Shown here piece after piece: positions 15,604 through 24,616 of a stretch of DNA of 64,000 bases. The stretch covers positions 1 through 64,000 of the forward strand of contig NZ_JBBUTI010000007.1 of assembly GCF_038066635.1 (NCBI RefSeq), in the 5' to 3' direction. A program made the position numbers and the translations under genes. Position 1 is the stretch's first letter, and each line of letters opens with the position of its first letter. The notes beneath the pieces were generated by a model. It saw only the letters and a program-made list of their open reading frames with translations, was not told the DNA's origin and ran no database searches. Source of the stretch: Ideonella margarita. GTDB lineage: Bacteria; Pseudomonadota; Gammaproteobacteria; Burkholderiales; Burkholderiaceae_C.

Positions 15604-15984
15604 TCAGGGGCGCTTGGCGGCGTCGGTGGCGGCGGGCGCCGTTGCAGGCGATGTCGTTTGGGCTTGGGCCTGGGCTTGTGTCCCGGCTTGTGTTTGCAGC
15701 CGCTGCTGGCGGCGGAAGACGTCGCGGTCGAGCGGGCTCAGCACCTCGTCGAGCACGCTCACCGGTGGCTTGCCATTGAGGGCATCGGGCAGCGGTTTCT
15801 TCCAGGGCACGATGTAGAGCACCTTGGGCAACTCGCGGTTGCCGATGATCTGGCTCGGTGCCAGGTCGGCGCGGTCTTGTGCGGCGGCGGGTTGGGCCAG
15901 GCCCAGCAAGGCCAGCGCAGCCAGGGCCAGGCATGCGGCGGTCAGCGCGCCGCCCAGCCAGCGCAGCGGTGTGCGGGGGGTCAT
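15604..15984 (-). CDS. Small periplasmic protein of the motor cluster
   Basis: I do not recognise this 126-aa protein. It has a signal peptide (about 1-36, cleavage after QPAAA), a conserved-looking central part (SQIIGNRELPKVLYIVPWKK), and a Gln/Ala/Thr-rich low-complexity tail. ATG 15984 overlaps the end of the upstream TPR gene (stop at 15981), so it is coupled to it. Its place between the large TPR lipoprotein and the ExbB-like gene suggests a periplasmic partner of the motor. Confidence 0.7.
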   Translation of the reverse strand: MTPRTPLRWLGGALTAACLALAALALLGLAQPAAAQDRADLAPSQIIGNRELPKVLYIVPWKKPLPDALNGKPPVSVLDEVLSPLDRDVFRRQQRLQTQAGTQAQAQAQTTSPATAPAATDAAKRP

Positions 15985-18900
15985 GAGGGCTCCTTATTGG
16001 CGACTGCAGGGGCGCTACCCGCACCCTTGGCCGGTCGCCGGTTCTTCACATCGGTCAGCCACTTCGCCACCTGCGGGTCGCCGCCAGGCTGCAGCGCCAG
16101 GTAGGCCTCGAAGCGGGCCTGGGCCGCCGGGGCATCGCCCAGGTACATGTCCATCAGCACGCCGAGGTTGAGCAGCGCCGTGGCATACGCCGGGTCTTGC
16201 GCCAGAGCCTTTTCCCAGGTGGCGCGGGCCTGTGCAAATTCGCCTTGCTGGCGCTGCGCGATGGCCTGCGCGTTCAGGGCGGCCAGCGCACTGCCGGAGG
16301 CATCGGTGCGCTCGGCCTTGCCCCAGCGTGCCGGGCGCAGCGTGCGCAGCGCGGTGAAGCTGCGCTGCACCCACTCGTCATACACACCGCGGGTGCTTTG
16401 GTCGGCGTTCAGCTCATGCAGCGCGATGGCCTTTTCCTCGAACGGGAAGGCCTGCTCTTCCAGCAACACGTTGTACTGCTCCAGCTCCAGCTTGCTGAGC
16501 TTCTTGGGGCGCTGTGAATCAAGCAAGGCGCGGCCGAAGTCCTGGTAGAGCGCCGCCGTGTGGAAGGTGGCAGAGGTCACCACTTCAGCCACACCACTGT
16601 CGGCCGCCACGGCGTAGGCCTTGAGCGTTGCGTCCATCTGGGTGCGCTTGGTCTTGAGGGACTTCTGCAGCGGCTCCACCAGGGCCACCTTGCGGTAGCT
16701 CTCGAACTGCGGCGCTGCCAGTGCCAGGGCCGCTTGTGCGCCCAGCAGGCGGGTGCGGGCGGTGCGGGCCTCGCCACCGGCGGCTTCCGTCTCGAAGAGC
16801 TCACGCTGCCAGGCCAGCTCGCGGGCGCTCGCGCCGTCTTGCCGGGCGAAGAGCGCCAGGCGGGCGCGGGCCTCGGTGGCCACAGCCAGGCGCTGCGGGC
16901 CCAGGCGCAACACGCGCTCCCAGGCGCTGGCGGCTTGCTTGCGGCTGGCCACCACGGCGGCGGGGGCCTGGCCGGGCGCGGCCTGGGCCTTGTCCAGCAG
17001 CTCGGCCGCCTGCCACCACAACTCGCGCGCCTTGGCGGCATCGCGCTCGGCGGTGGCCAGCTTTTCGACCTCGGCGGCGGCAGCAGCCCAACGCCCCTGC
17101 TCGGTGTAGGCCAGAGCCAGACGCGCCGGCACCTGTGCCTGCAGCGGGTCCGCCGGGAAGCGGGTGCGGAAGTCTTCCAGCAGCGCCGTGGCCGCGGTCC
17201 AGTCTTTCAGGGCCAGCCACTGCGCGGCGGCATCGAACTGGGCGGCCACACGCACCGGTGATTGCGGCGCGTCTTGCGCCACCTTGGCGAACAGGGCGGC
17301 AGCCTCGCGCTGGCGGCCGGCATCACGCGCCTGCTCGGCCTGCTTGTAGAGCGCCGCAGCCAGGCGGTCAGACACGGCATTGCGGCCGGTGGCGTTGTCG
17401 GGCGTCAGCCCCAGCACGGCGCGGGTGTGTTGCTCCGCCTGGGCAAATTCGCCGGCGGCAAAGGCGGTGTGCGAGAGCACGTTCAGCGCCACGCGGCGCT
17501 GCTCCGCCGGCGCTGCGGGTTGCAGGGCCAGCACCTGTTTCGCTACGGTCTGGGCCTGGGCGCTGTCGCCGAGTTGGTAGAGCGTGTCGGCGGCATTCGC
17601 CAGCACCGGTGCCGTGCGGGCATCGGCCGGGAAGGCGGCGGCAAACCGCAGCGCGCTGCTCACACCTTGCCGGCGCAGGGCCGGACGAGCGTCGGTGCCA
17701 GCATCACGTTCCTGCCGGGCCAGGGCCAGCAGCGCGCTGTAGCCGGCATCGGCACTGCGGGCATGCGCCGGATAGCCATAGGCGCTGCGCTCGAAGGCCT
17801 CGGCCGCTTCGGCCGGGCGCTGGTGGTCCAGCAGCAGCTCGGCCAGCAGGAACTGGCGCTGCGCGGCGTCGGCCTCGTCAGGAAAGGCCTGCAGGCTCTC
17901 GCGGTACCAGCGCACGGCCATCGCCACATCGGCGGGCAGGTGCTGGCGCTGGGCGGCGGCGTGGTAGTGGCGGGCCAGTTCGTTCAGGTGGGTGCGCACC
18001 AGCGGGCGTGCCTGCTGCCAGGCGGCCGGGTTGGCCTTGGCGAAGTCGCCCTGAGCCGCGTACTGCTCAACGAAGGCCTGCTTGGCCTGCAGCGCGAGCT
18101 GCTCGAACCCGGCGGCGCCGAAGATCTCGATGACCTGCGATTGCATGGCCGGCGCCTGGGCGTCCAGCGGGTGCCGTTTCACGAAGGCCAGGCAGGTATC
18201 GGCCGCATCTTTCGGGCGGTCCTGCTTCAGGTACAGCGCAGCCAGTTGCTGGTGCAGGCGCACCTCGTAACTCTGGCGCGCCGGGCTGGTCATCAGCGGC
18301 GGAATGCTGGCCGCGCCCTGCAGGTTTTCCAGCGCCAGGCTGACGACGCGGAAGCTGTCTTCCACCAGCTCGCGGTCACCGCGGCTCAGGCCCGGCAGGG
18401 CGTCCAGCGGCAGCGCGTTGTTGGTGTGCGCCAGCTTGCCGTCGAGCACGCCCAGGAAGGAGGCCAGGGCCGGCTCCAGGCGCGCCTGCTTGAACTGCGC
18501 CCAGCCTTGCATGTATAGCGCGCGGTCGCGGTAGGGGTTGGCATCGGGGCTGGCCAGCACACGGGCGTAGGCCTGCTCGGCCGCCGGGTAGCGGCGCGCC
18601 GTGAACAGCAGCTCGCCGCGGCGGAACTGGGCTTCGTCGCGCACGGCGGTGTCGGGGTAGCGCGCCACGAGCCGGTCGAGCACCGCCAGTGCCGTGTCCA
18701 GGTCGCCGCCTTGTTCATGGGCGCGGGCCAGCTGGTAGAGCACGCGGTCGTTGTCCGGGTCGTCAGGGTAGGCCTTCAGATAGTCCTGGTAGCCCTTGAT
18801 GGCGGCCTTGTAGTCGGGCGCACCGGCGGCCGTGGTGGCGTTGGCCACATCGCTGTCGGTGCCGGCCAGGCGCGCGTCGCTGCGGTCCATTTCAAGGTCG

Positions 18901-19175
18901 CCCAGGCGGCGCAGGGCCTGGGCCCGCTGCGGTGCGGTGGGCTGTGCGGCCAGCAGTTCGCGCCAGGCGCGCAGGGCGCGGTCTTCGTCGCTGGCCAGGC
19001 GTTGGGTGCTGTCTACCGGCACGCTGCGGCCACGCAGGGCGCGCAGCGTGGGTTCGTTGTCGCCGGGCAGGGTGCGTGGGCTGTTGCTGCTGCAGGCGCT
19101 GAGCAGCAGGGCGCTGCCGGCCAGGGCCCACCACGGGTGCGGGGCGGCGATGCGGGGTTTAACGGGGCGCGCCAC
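15981..19175 (-). CDS. Large TPR-repeat lipoprotein
   Basis: The 1064-aa protein starts with a lipoprotein signal (GSALLLSACS; lipid-carrying Cys28) and is otherwise almost entirely alpha-helical TPR-type repeats (for example VLYQLARAHEQGGDLDTALA). I place the start at GTG 19173-19175 because a strong AGGAGG lies 6 nt upstream and it puts the lipobox at the right distance; the frame is open 17 codons further. The start overlaps the end of the previous gene by 17 bp. Such TPR proteins scaffold multiprotein envelope complexes. The Myxococcus gliding machine contains comparable TPR proteins. Length and Ala-rich composition make remote homology hard to see by eye. Confidence 0.82.
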   Translation of the reverse strand: MARPVKPRIAAPHPWWALAGSALLLSACSSNSPRTLPGDNEPTLRALRGRSVPVDSTQRLASDEDRALRAWRELLAAQPTAPQRAQALRRLGDLEMDRSDARLAGTDSDVANATTAAGAPDYKAAIKGYQDYLKAYPDDPDNDRVLYQLARAHEQGGDLDTALAVLDRLVARYPDTAVRDEAQFRRGELLFTARRYPAAEQAYARVLASPDANPYRDRALYMQGWAQFKQARLEPALASFLGVLDGKLAHTNNALPLDALPGLSRGDRELVEDSFRVVSLALENLQGAASIPPLMTSPARQSYEVRLHQQLAALYLKQDRPKDAADTCLAFVKRHPLDAQAPAMQSQVIEIFGAAGFEQLALQAKQAFVEQYAAQGDFAKANPAAWQQARPLVRTHLNELARHYHAAAQRQHLPADVAMAVRWYRESLQAFPDEADAAQRQFLLAELLLDHQRPAEAAEAFERSAYGYPAHARSADAGYSALLALARQERDAGTDARPALRRQGVSSALRFAAAFPADARTAPVLANAADTLYQLGDSAQAQTVAKQVLALQPAAPAEQRRVALNVLSHTAFAAGEFAQAEQHTRAVLGLTPDNATGRNAVSDRLAAALYKQAEQARDAGRQREAAALFAKVAQDAPQSPVRVAAQFDAAAQWLALKDWTAATALLEDFRTRFPADPLQAQVPARLALAYTEQGRWAAAAAEVEKLATAERDAAKARELWWQAAELLDKAQAAPGQAPAAVVASRKQAASAWERVLRLGPQRLAVATEARARLALFARQDGASARELAWQRELFETEAAGGEARTARTRLLGAQAALALAAPQFESYRKVALVEPLQKSLKTKRTQMDATLKAYAVAADSGVAEVVTSATFHTAALYQDFGRALLDSQRPKKLSKLELEQYNVLLEEQAFPFEEKAIALHELNADQSTRGVYDEWVQRSFTALRTLRPARWGKAERTDASGSALAALNAQAIAQRQQGEFAQARATWEKALAQDPAYATALLNLGVLMDMYLGDAPAAQARFEAYLALQPGGDPQVAKWLTDVKNRRPAKGAGSAPAVANKEPS

Positions 19176-21276
19176 GGGGGGCCTCCTGGGGCTGGCGGGC
19201 TCGGTCGTGCAACTGGGCCATGGCAAAACGCGCCTGGGTGCTGTAGTGCACCAGGCGCTCTTGTTGGTCGATCAGGCTGGCGGTGGCCAGCGCCTGCAGC
19301 GCCTGCGCCTGGGCGCGGGTGGCTGCGGCGATCGGGGCTTGCAGGGTCTTGATGCGCTCGGCCAGACCTTGCAGCCGGCCATCGAAGCCGTTCAGGCGGG
19401 CCGTCTCGTCGATCTGGGCCTGGGCCAGCGCCGCCTTGCGTGCGGTGGCTTCGTCCAGTTCGGTGCCCGCCCGGGCGAGGGCGCGGGTGCTGGTCCACAG
19501 GCGTTCTGGAAAGGCCTGGGCCAGCTCCCACTGCAACACGCCTGCGGCCAGGCGCAGGCGCTCGGCGGCCTGGGCGGGCAACTCTGCCGGTGCATCTTTG
19601 ACAGCGGCCGGTGCGCTGGCAAGTTGACCTGGCAACTCAGCCAAACGCTGGCGCGCCTGGGCCACCCGCTTGAGCAGCGCCTGCTGCCGCTCGTCGGCAT
19701 AGGCCAGGCCATCGGCATCTGCGCGCGCCTGGTCATTCGCGGCCTGCAGGGCCGCCAGGCGTTGGGCCGGCGCCGTCAGGTCGATCTGCAGGCCCTGGTT
19801 GCGGATGCCCGGCGCACGGCCGGCAAACACCGCGCGGCGGTGGTCGATCATGTCTTGCCAGGTGCCGAGGCGCTCCTGCCAGTCGGCCAGGTTGGCGCGC
19901 AGGAATTGCAGGTCACGCAGGGTCTTGAAGCCTTCCTGGAAATCGTGGCTGGCGAGCACCGGCGCGAGTTGCGCCGCGTGGGGCAGCTCAGGCAGCGTGT
20001 CGGTCTGGGTGAACCAGCTCAGCGAGGTCTCGGGGTTCAGGGCCAGCAACTCGTTCAGCCAGGCGCCACCACGCAGGGTGGCCAGGGCCTGGTTGAGCGA
20101 GGCTTGCTCGGTCTGGAAGTCGGTGAGGGCCTGCTCGTAGCGGACCAGCGCCTGGCCGTCGGCGCCCAATTCAGCCAGTGCGTGCGGCAGGGCCAGCCGG
20201 GCTTCGAGTACCGCGGCGTCCTGGCTGTTGCGGCCGGCCAGTTCGGTCCAGGGCACCAGGGCATGGCGCGGCTGCTGCATCTGCAGGGCCGCCCAGCCGA
20301 AGCCCAGCAGCGCCTTGTTCGACACCGCGCCGTTCAGGCGCACACGCTCCAGCCACTCGCGGGCGCGCACCGGCTCGTTGCGCTGCAGGGCGGAAAAGCC
20401 CAGCGCCAGATTGGCCTGGTCGCGCAGCTTGCGCTGTTCTTCGTTGGCGGCGGCCTGTTGCCCCAGCTCGTCGAGCCAGCGCTCGCCGGCCTCCGTGCTG
20501 CCGCTGCGAATCAGGGCCACGCCGAGGTTGAACCGCGCGAAGCGGCCGGCATCGGCGTCCACCACAGCCAGCTGGTCGCTGGCCTGAAAAGGCTTGATGA
20601 ACCACTGGCCCACCCGCTGCCACCAGGGCAGCTCGGCCACCACCTCGCGGGCGGTGCCGCCGGTGCTGGCCTTGAGGGCTTTCATCAACACCTTGGCCTC
20701 GGCCGCGCGGGGCGGGGCGCTGGCCAGCGGCTGCAGCACGGTGGCGGCGGCCTGCGGGTCGTCCAGGGCCAGCAGCACCTGCGCCTGCAGCAGCGTGCGG
20801 GCTTCTTCCAGCTCAGGGGGCAGGGGCGTGCTGATGCGGGCCAGCGCGTCGCCGGCCTCGGCCACCAGCCCGCGGCTGAAGCGCACCTTGGCCAGCCAGA
20901 ACCAGGCGCGGCTGCGCACGGCCGGGGTGCTGTTGCCGTCGATCAGCCGCTCGAACACCTCGCCGGCCTGCTCATGCAGGCCCCACGACAGCAGCATGCC
21001 GCCGCGCAGCACTTCGGCCTCGTCGTCATGCGGTGACACGCGCTGGAAGTGCTGCGACACCATCAGGCTGGTGAGCGCGGTGAAGTGCTGGTCTTGGTAA
21101 AAATGGAAAAGCGCGTCGCCCCAGGCCGGGGCCTTGACGGTGTGCGCCGTGGCCGGCAAGGGGTCGTCGGCCTGTGCGGCGGCGGGCAGCGCATGCAGCG
21201 CCGCGGCCAGTGCGCAGGCGAGTGCGCGGGCCGATGCACCGCGCTGCGGCCTGGGCGACAAGGGTCGTTGCAGCAT
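19159..21276 (-). CDS. Periplasmic TPR / coiled-coil protein
   Basis: The 705-aa protein has a signal peptide (about 1-36, ending LPAAAQA), TPR-like helical repeats in residues 45-400, and a C-terminal half rich in long Ala/Gln/Leu helices that may form coiled coils (about 470-690). ATG 21274-21276 shares its A with the TGA of the previous gene; a GTG one codon upstream is an alternative. It probably builds a periplasmic scaffold together with the next, larger TPR lipoprotein. Confidence 0.8.
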   Translation of the reverse strand: MLQRPLSPRPQRGASARALACALAAALHALPAAAQADDPLPATAHTVKAPAWGDALFHFYQDQHFTALTSLMVSQHFQRVSPHDDEAEVLRGGMLLSWGLHEQAGEVFERLIDGNSTPAVRSRAWFWLAKVRFSRGLVAEAGDALARISTPLPPELEEARTLLQAQVLLALDDPQAAATVLQPLASAPPRAAEAKVLMKALKASTGGTAREVVAELPWWQRVGQWFIKPFQASDQLAVVDADAGRFARFNLGVALIRSGSTEAGERWLDELGQQAAANEEQRKLRDQANLALGFSALQRNEPVRAREWLERVRLNGAVSNKALLGFGWAALQMQQPRHALVPWTELAGRNSQDAAVLEARLALPHALAELGADGQALVRYEQALTDFQTEQASLNQALATLRGGAWLNELLALNPETSLSWFTQTDTLPELPHAAQLAPVLASHDFQEGFKTLRDLQFLRANLADWQERLGTWQDMIDHRRAVFAGRAPGIRNQGLQIDLTAPAQRLAALQAANDQARADADGLAYADERQQALLKRVAQARQRLAELPGQLASAPAAVKDAPAELPAQAAERLRLAAGVLQWELAQAFPERLWTSTRALARAGTELDEATARKAALAQAQIDETARLNGFDGRLQGLAERIKTLQAPIAAATRAQAQALQALATASLIDQQERLVHYSTQARFAMAQLHDRARQPQEAPRGAPR

Positions 21277-21977
21277 CACGGCCAGACTTTGACGTCGAAC
21301 TCTGGCTGCAGCTTGCCGAGCTTGTCGCGGATGCGCAGTTCCACGTAACGCGGCTCGCTGCCCTTCTCGAACTTCAGCGTGGTGGCGCGCTTGTAGTCGC
21401 GCTCATGCGGGCCCTTGCCGGTGAAGAAGGCGGTGATCTCATGCTCACCCGCACGCAGGTTGCCCACGAACAGGCGCTGCACGCCGCCGCGCTGCAGCGC
21501 AGCCACTTCCAGCGGGGTGTAGAGGTAGTTGGCCACCACCTTGTCGTCGAGCTTGACCTGCACCGAGTCCAGCTCGAACAGCTTGCCCACGTCCAGCGAC
21601 ACGAACAGCGCCACCTGCGTGCTGGCCGGGAACAGCAGCTCCTCCTCCAGCACCAGCAGGTCGCGGTTGAGCTTCAGCACCTGGTCTTTCAGGGCCTGGG
21701 CCTGGGTGTCCAGCGCGCCGGGGGGCAGGGCGGCTGGCGCGGGGGCCGATGTGGCGGGTGTTGAAGCGGCTGGTGCCGGAGCCGCGGGTGCGGCCGGCGC
21801 TGCCGCTTGGGCAGCCACCTGCGCAGCCGCCACGCCGGCGCTCAGGCACAGGCCCGTCAGCAGGCCGGCCTGCAGCCACTGGCGAGCGGCTTGGCGCAGC
21901 TTCAGCATCAACCGGGCGGCAGCTGCAACAGCTGCAACAGCGGCGGGGGCGGCGGAGGAGTGTTCACGAGCAGTCAT
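21276..21977 (-). CDS. Periplasmic cluster protein with beta-rich C-terminal domain
   Basis: I cannot name the family of this 233-aa protein. It has an N-terminal signal or anchor segment (about 35-53), an Ala/Pro/Thr-rich linker (to about 90), a short helix, and a beta-rich domain (about 115-233; VALFVSLDVGKLFELDSVQV, then HEITAFFTGKG) reminiscent of Ig- or PEGA-like folds. ATG 21975-21977 overlaps the stop of the DUF3570 gene (ATGA), and its own stop overlaps the TPR gene start, so the three are translationally chained. Confidence 0.75.
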   Translation of the reverse strand: MTAREHSSAAPAAVAAVAAAARLMLKLRQAARQWLQAGLLTGLCLSAGVAAAQVAAQAAAPAAPAAPAPAASTPATSAPAPAALPPGALDTQAQALKDQVLKLNRDLLVLEEELLFPASTQVALFVSLDVGKLFELDSVQVKLDDKVVANYLYTPLEVAALQRGGVQRLFVGNLRAGEHEITAFFTGKGPHERDYKRATTLKFEKGSEPRYVELRIRDKLGKLQPEFDVKVWP

Positions 21978-23146
21978 CAGAATTTCGCCGTTGCGTAGAG
22001 TTGCAGCACTTGGCCGGTGAAGCCGTAGGGGCGGCCGGTCCGGATGTCGGTGAAATGCTGGTAGTTGAAGCGCAGCACCTCGAGCGCGCCGTGCAGCTTG
22101 AGCTGCCAGGCTTGCGCGGTCGGGCCGCCGGGTGTCCAGGTCAGCTTGGCGCCGAGCGAGGTGCCGGTGAAGGCGCTGAGCTGGCGGTTGCGGGTGACGT
22201 ATCGGGTTTCGCTGTCGGCGTTGTCGCTGAAGAACAGCGCGTCGCTCTGCCGGTTGAAGCGCACGTAGCCGTCGGCCAGCCAGGCGTCGCCGAAGTAGCG
22301 GCTGTAGCCCGCTTCCACGGTGTGGGCCTGCACGGCCCAGGTGTCGCGGTAGTAGCGGTATTCGGCGCGCACGGCGCTGCGCAGGCCGTCGCTGCCCACA
22401 TCGCCGATCAGTCTGAACTTGATGGCGCGGCCATTGCGCGTGCGTGGCACCCGCTCGGGCACCGCACTGCCAAACACCTGCGCCACGCGGTAGGGGCTGC
22501 CGAGGTAGCCGTCGTCGGCCAGCGCTTCGCCGTTCACGCTGAGCACCCAGCGCGGGCTGAGGATCTGCGTCAGGCCGAGGCGGTATTGCCAGTGGCGGGC
22601 ACGGTCGTTCCACGCCACCTCGTTGTGCTTGCCCACATCGTCTTGCCCGCGCGCAAAGCCCAGGCTGATGGTGCTCATGCCGCCGAACACTTCCTGCGAA
22701 ATGTCGGCCGACACGGTGGTGGCCGTGTAGTCGGGCTCCGAGCTGCGGCTGACGCCGACATGCAGCAGCGCATCCTGCACCGCGTGGTCCACGCCCATCG
22801 TCCACTCGGTGCGGTTTTCTCGGTACGGGCTGGCGGTGGTCACCACGTCGATCGACGCGTTGCTGACCATGTCCACATACAGCGCGCCGGTCACCGAGAA
22901 CTTGTCGGCCAGGCTCTTGCGCACCAGCAGCGCCGGGCCCGTGGCGCGCACGCCGCCGCCGTTGTAGACATGCACCATGGCTTCGGCGCGGTCTTCGGGC
23001 AGGTCCACTGCACGGGCTGTCGGGGCCATCAGCGCAGCACCGCTGGCCAGGCCGAGGGCCTTCAACAGCCCGCCGTTCGAAAGCAGGCCCTTCAGCAGCG
23101 CCAGGCCTCGCAGCGCCAGGCGGCGCACGTCGTCAATTGCAGCCAC
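21977..23146 (-). CDS. DUF3570 outer-membrane beta-barrel protein
   Basis: The 389-aa protein has an N-terminal signal segment (about 25-47, ending PTARA) followed by alternating amphipathic strands to a C-terminal aromatic residue (LYATAKF), as in outer-membrane barrels. The strands (LSVNGEALADDGYLGSPYRV, VRAEYRYYRDTW) match DUF3570 proteins, which commonly occur beside DUF4266 lipoproteins, thioredoxins and ApbE, exactly the set found here. I choose GTG 23144-23146 because AAGGAGG lies 7 nt upstream; the frame is open 19 codons further. The start overlaps the DUF4266 gene by 14 bp. Confidence 0.85.
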   Translation of the reverse strand: MAAIDDVRRLALRGLALLKGLLSNGGLLKALGLASGAALMAPTARAVDLPEDRAEAMVHVYNGGGVRATGPALLVRKSLADKFSVTGALYVDMVSNASIDVVTTASPYRENRTEWTMGVDHAVQDALLHVGVSRSSEPDYTATTVSADISQEVFGGMSTISLGFARGQDDVGKHNEVAWNDRARHWQYRLGLTQILSPRWVLSVNGEALADDGYLGSPYRVAQVFGSAVPERVPRTRNGRAIKFRLIGDVGSDGLRSAVRAEYRYYRDTWAVQAHTVEAGYSRYFGDAWLADGYVRFNRQSDALFFSDNADSETRYVTRNRQLSAFTGTSLGAKLTWTPGGPTAQAWQLKLHGALEVLRFNYQHFTDIRTGRPYGFTGQVLQLYATAKF

Positions 23147-23381
23147 AGCCGCCTCCTTGCACGCCGGTGGCGCCACGCGCGCCTTCACGCACGCTGTAGA
23201 CATGGTCGCGGTGCTTGTCGGCGAGCTGGTCGCGCGAGAAGGCCATGATCGGATCGGCCAGGCGCTCGCGCTCGTACGGCTTCACCCAGGGCTCGACCGC
23301 GCAGCCGCTGCACAGGGCGGCGATGCTGGCCAGGCTGAGCCAGGTGATCAGGCGGCTTGGTTGATGACGTGTTTCGCGCAT
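23133..23381 (-). CDS. DUF4266 small lipoprotein
   Basis: The 82-aa protein has a lipoprotein signal (SLASIAALCSGC; probable lipid-carrying Cys27), the AVEPWVKPYERERLADPIMA segment characteristic of DUF4266, and a C-terminal GGGCGC tail. It is an almost constant companion of DUF3570 barrels. It overlaps the DUF3570 start and begins 4 nt after the thioredoxin-like gene. Role unknown; the C-terminal cysteines could bind metal or be a thioredoxin substrate. Confidence 0.85.
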   Translation of the reverse strand: MRETRHQPSRLITWLSLASIAALCSGCAVEPWVKPYERERLADPIMAFSRDQLADKHRDHVYSVREGARGATGVQGGGCGCN

Positions 23382-23385
23382 GGGG

Positions 23386-23934
23386 TCAGTCCTTCAACAG
23401 GCTGCGGATCTGCTGTTCGTAGAGCTCCGCAAAGCCCTCGCGGTAGCCCTTGTGCACGTGCCGCACCTGGCCGTCACGGTCGATCAGCACGGTGGAGGGC
23501 ATGCTGGCCAGCGCATAGAGCTTGCTGACCTGCTTCTCGCTGTCGAGCAGCACCGGGAAGTTCACGCCCAGCTTGCGGGCCACGTCGGCCGTGTTGCGGC
23601 TGTCGTCGTCCACGTTCACGCCCACCACCGTCAGGCCGGCGGCGCGGTACTTGGCGTGCAGGCGGGTGAGCTGCGGCATCTCTTCGCGGCAGGGCGCGCA
23701 CCAGGTGGCCCAGAAGTTCAGCAGCACCACCTGGCCACGCAGCTCGCGCAGGCGCAGCGTCGGGCCGTCGAGTGCGCGCAGGGCGAAGTCGGGTGCGGGC
23801 TGACCGGGCGCAGGGTTGGCGTTGGCTGATGACCCAGCCAGGCCCGCCGTGCCCGCCAGGCCCAGCACCAGCGCGTGGCGGCGGTTCAGCGCGGCGGTGA
23901 GTTGTGAGGAGCGTGAAGACATGCGGCGGGTCAT
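23386..23934 (-). CDS. TlpA/ResA-like extracytoplasmic thioredoxin
   Basis: The 182-aa protein has an N-terminal export signal (RRHALVLGLAGTAGLAGS, with a twin-Arg-like start) and an AhpC/TSA-type thioredoxin fold with active site Cys79-Ala-Pro-Cys82 in FWATWCAPCREEMP and cis-Pro in ASMPSTVLID. Such proteins reduce disulfides of apocytochrome c or other envelope proteins. ATG 23932-23934 overlaps the stop of the beta-barrel gene (ATGA); the frame is open further upstream inside that gene. It could service the heme-binding CXXCH cysteines of the cluster's lipoproteins. Confidence 0.88.
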   Translation of the reverse strand: MTRRMSSRSSQLTAALNRRHALVLGLAGTAGLAGSSANANPAPGQPAPDFALRALDGPTLRLRELRGQVVLLNFWATWCAPCREEMPQLTRLHAKYRAAGLTVVGVNVDDDSRNTADVARKLGVNFPVLLDSEKQVSKLYALASMPSTVLIDRDGQVRHVHKGYREGFAELYEQQIRSLLKD

Positions 23935-24608
23935 CAGAAGAAGAAGGACACGCCCGTGCTCAGTTCCAGGTTGTGCGTGGTTTCGCGCTTGCCCAGCAGG
24001 TCGACCGAGAAGATGTGGTCGCGCATGTCGATGCGCACGGCCGCCCAATCCCGCAGGAACACCTTCATGCCCACGCCGAGGTTGAAGCCCTGCTGGCGCT
24101 GGCCGTTGAACTTGGTCGTGCCCACGCCGCCGATCAGGAACACCGACGACGGCTTGGCGTTGTCGCGGCCAAAGAACACCTCGCCCGGCAGCAAGTTCAC
24201 CGCGGCCGACAGGTTGGCGTACTGCAGCTTTTCATTGCCCGGCGTGAAGATGCCGCCCGGCAGCACACGCGTGAAGGCTTCATCGCTGACCGTGGTGCGG
24301 CCCAGGGCTGCTTCCACGAACCAGTCTTCGGTGATGTGATAGCCCACGCGCAGGCCACCCACGGCGCTGGCGCCGAAGTTCTGGGTCGAGAACGCACCGC
24401 CGAACAGGCCGGCCTCGAAGTCGTTCGACGGGAAGCGCGGCAGGCGTACATCGCGGCGGTCCACCTGCGGCACGACCACCTGGTTGCTGCTGTCGGCGGG
24501 TGCCTTCACTTGCGCCAGGGCGGGGGCACTGAGTTGCAGCGCAGTGAGGGCCAGCATCAGCTTGGGCAACTGGCGGGTGAATGCGTTCATGGAAACGTGA
24601 CGGGGCAT
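23934..24608 (-). CDS. Outer-membrane beta-barrel protein (first of a pair)
   Basis: The 224-aa protein has a signal peptide (about 1-33, ending APALAQ) and an eight-strand-like barrel with typical turn motifs (GLRVGYHITEDWFVEAALG, FLIGGVGTTKFNGQRQQGFN) and a C-terminal GVSFFF. Start ATG 24608 has GAGG 6 nt upstream; a second ATG six codons later is possible. It resembles the small barrels of the Myxococcus Glt system in architecture. It follows the SH3-barrel gene by 8 nt. Confidence 0.8.
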   Translation of the reverse strand: MPRHVSMNAFTRQLPKLMLALTALQLSAPALAQVKAPADSSNQVVVPQVDRRDVRLPRFPSNDFEAGLFGGAFSTQNFGASAVGGLRVGYHITEDWFVEAALGRTTVSDEAFTRVLPGGIFTPGNEKLQYANLSAAVNLLPGEVFFGRDNAKPSSVFLIGGVGTTKFNGQRQQGFNLGVGMKVFLRDWAAVRIDMRDHIFSVDLLGKRETTHNLELSTGVSFFF

Positions 24609-24616
24609 GGCGGGCC

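Noticed and set aside
18832..21036. 734-codon plus-strand frame across the TPR genes
   Set aside because: It is a shadow frame; both minus-strand genes have signal peptides, strong start context and coupled ends.
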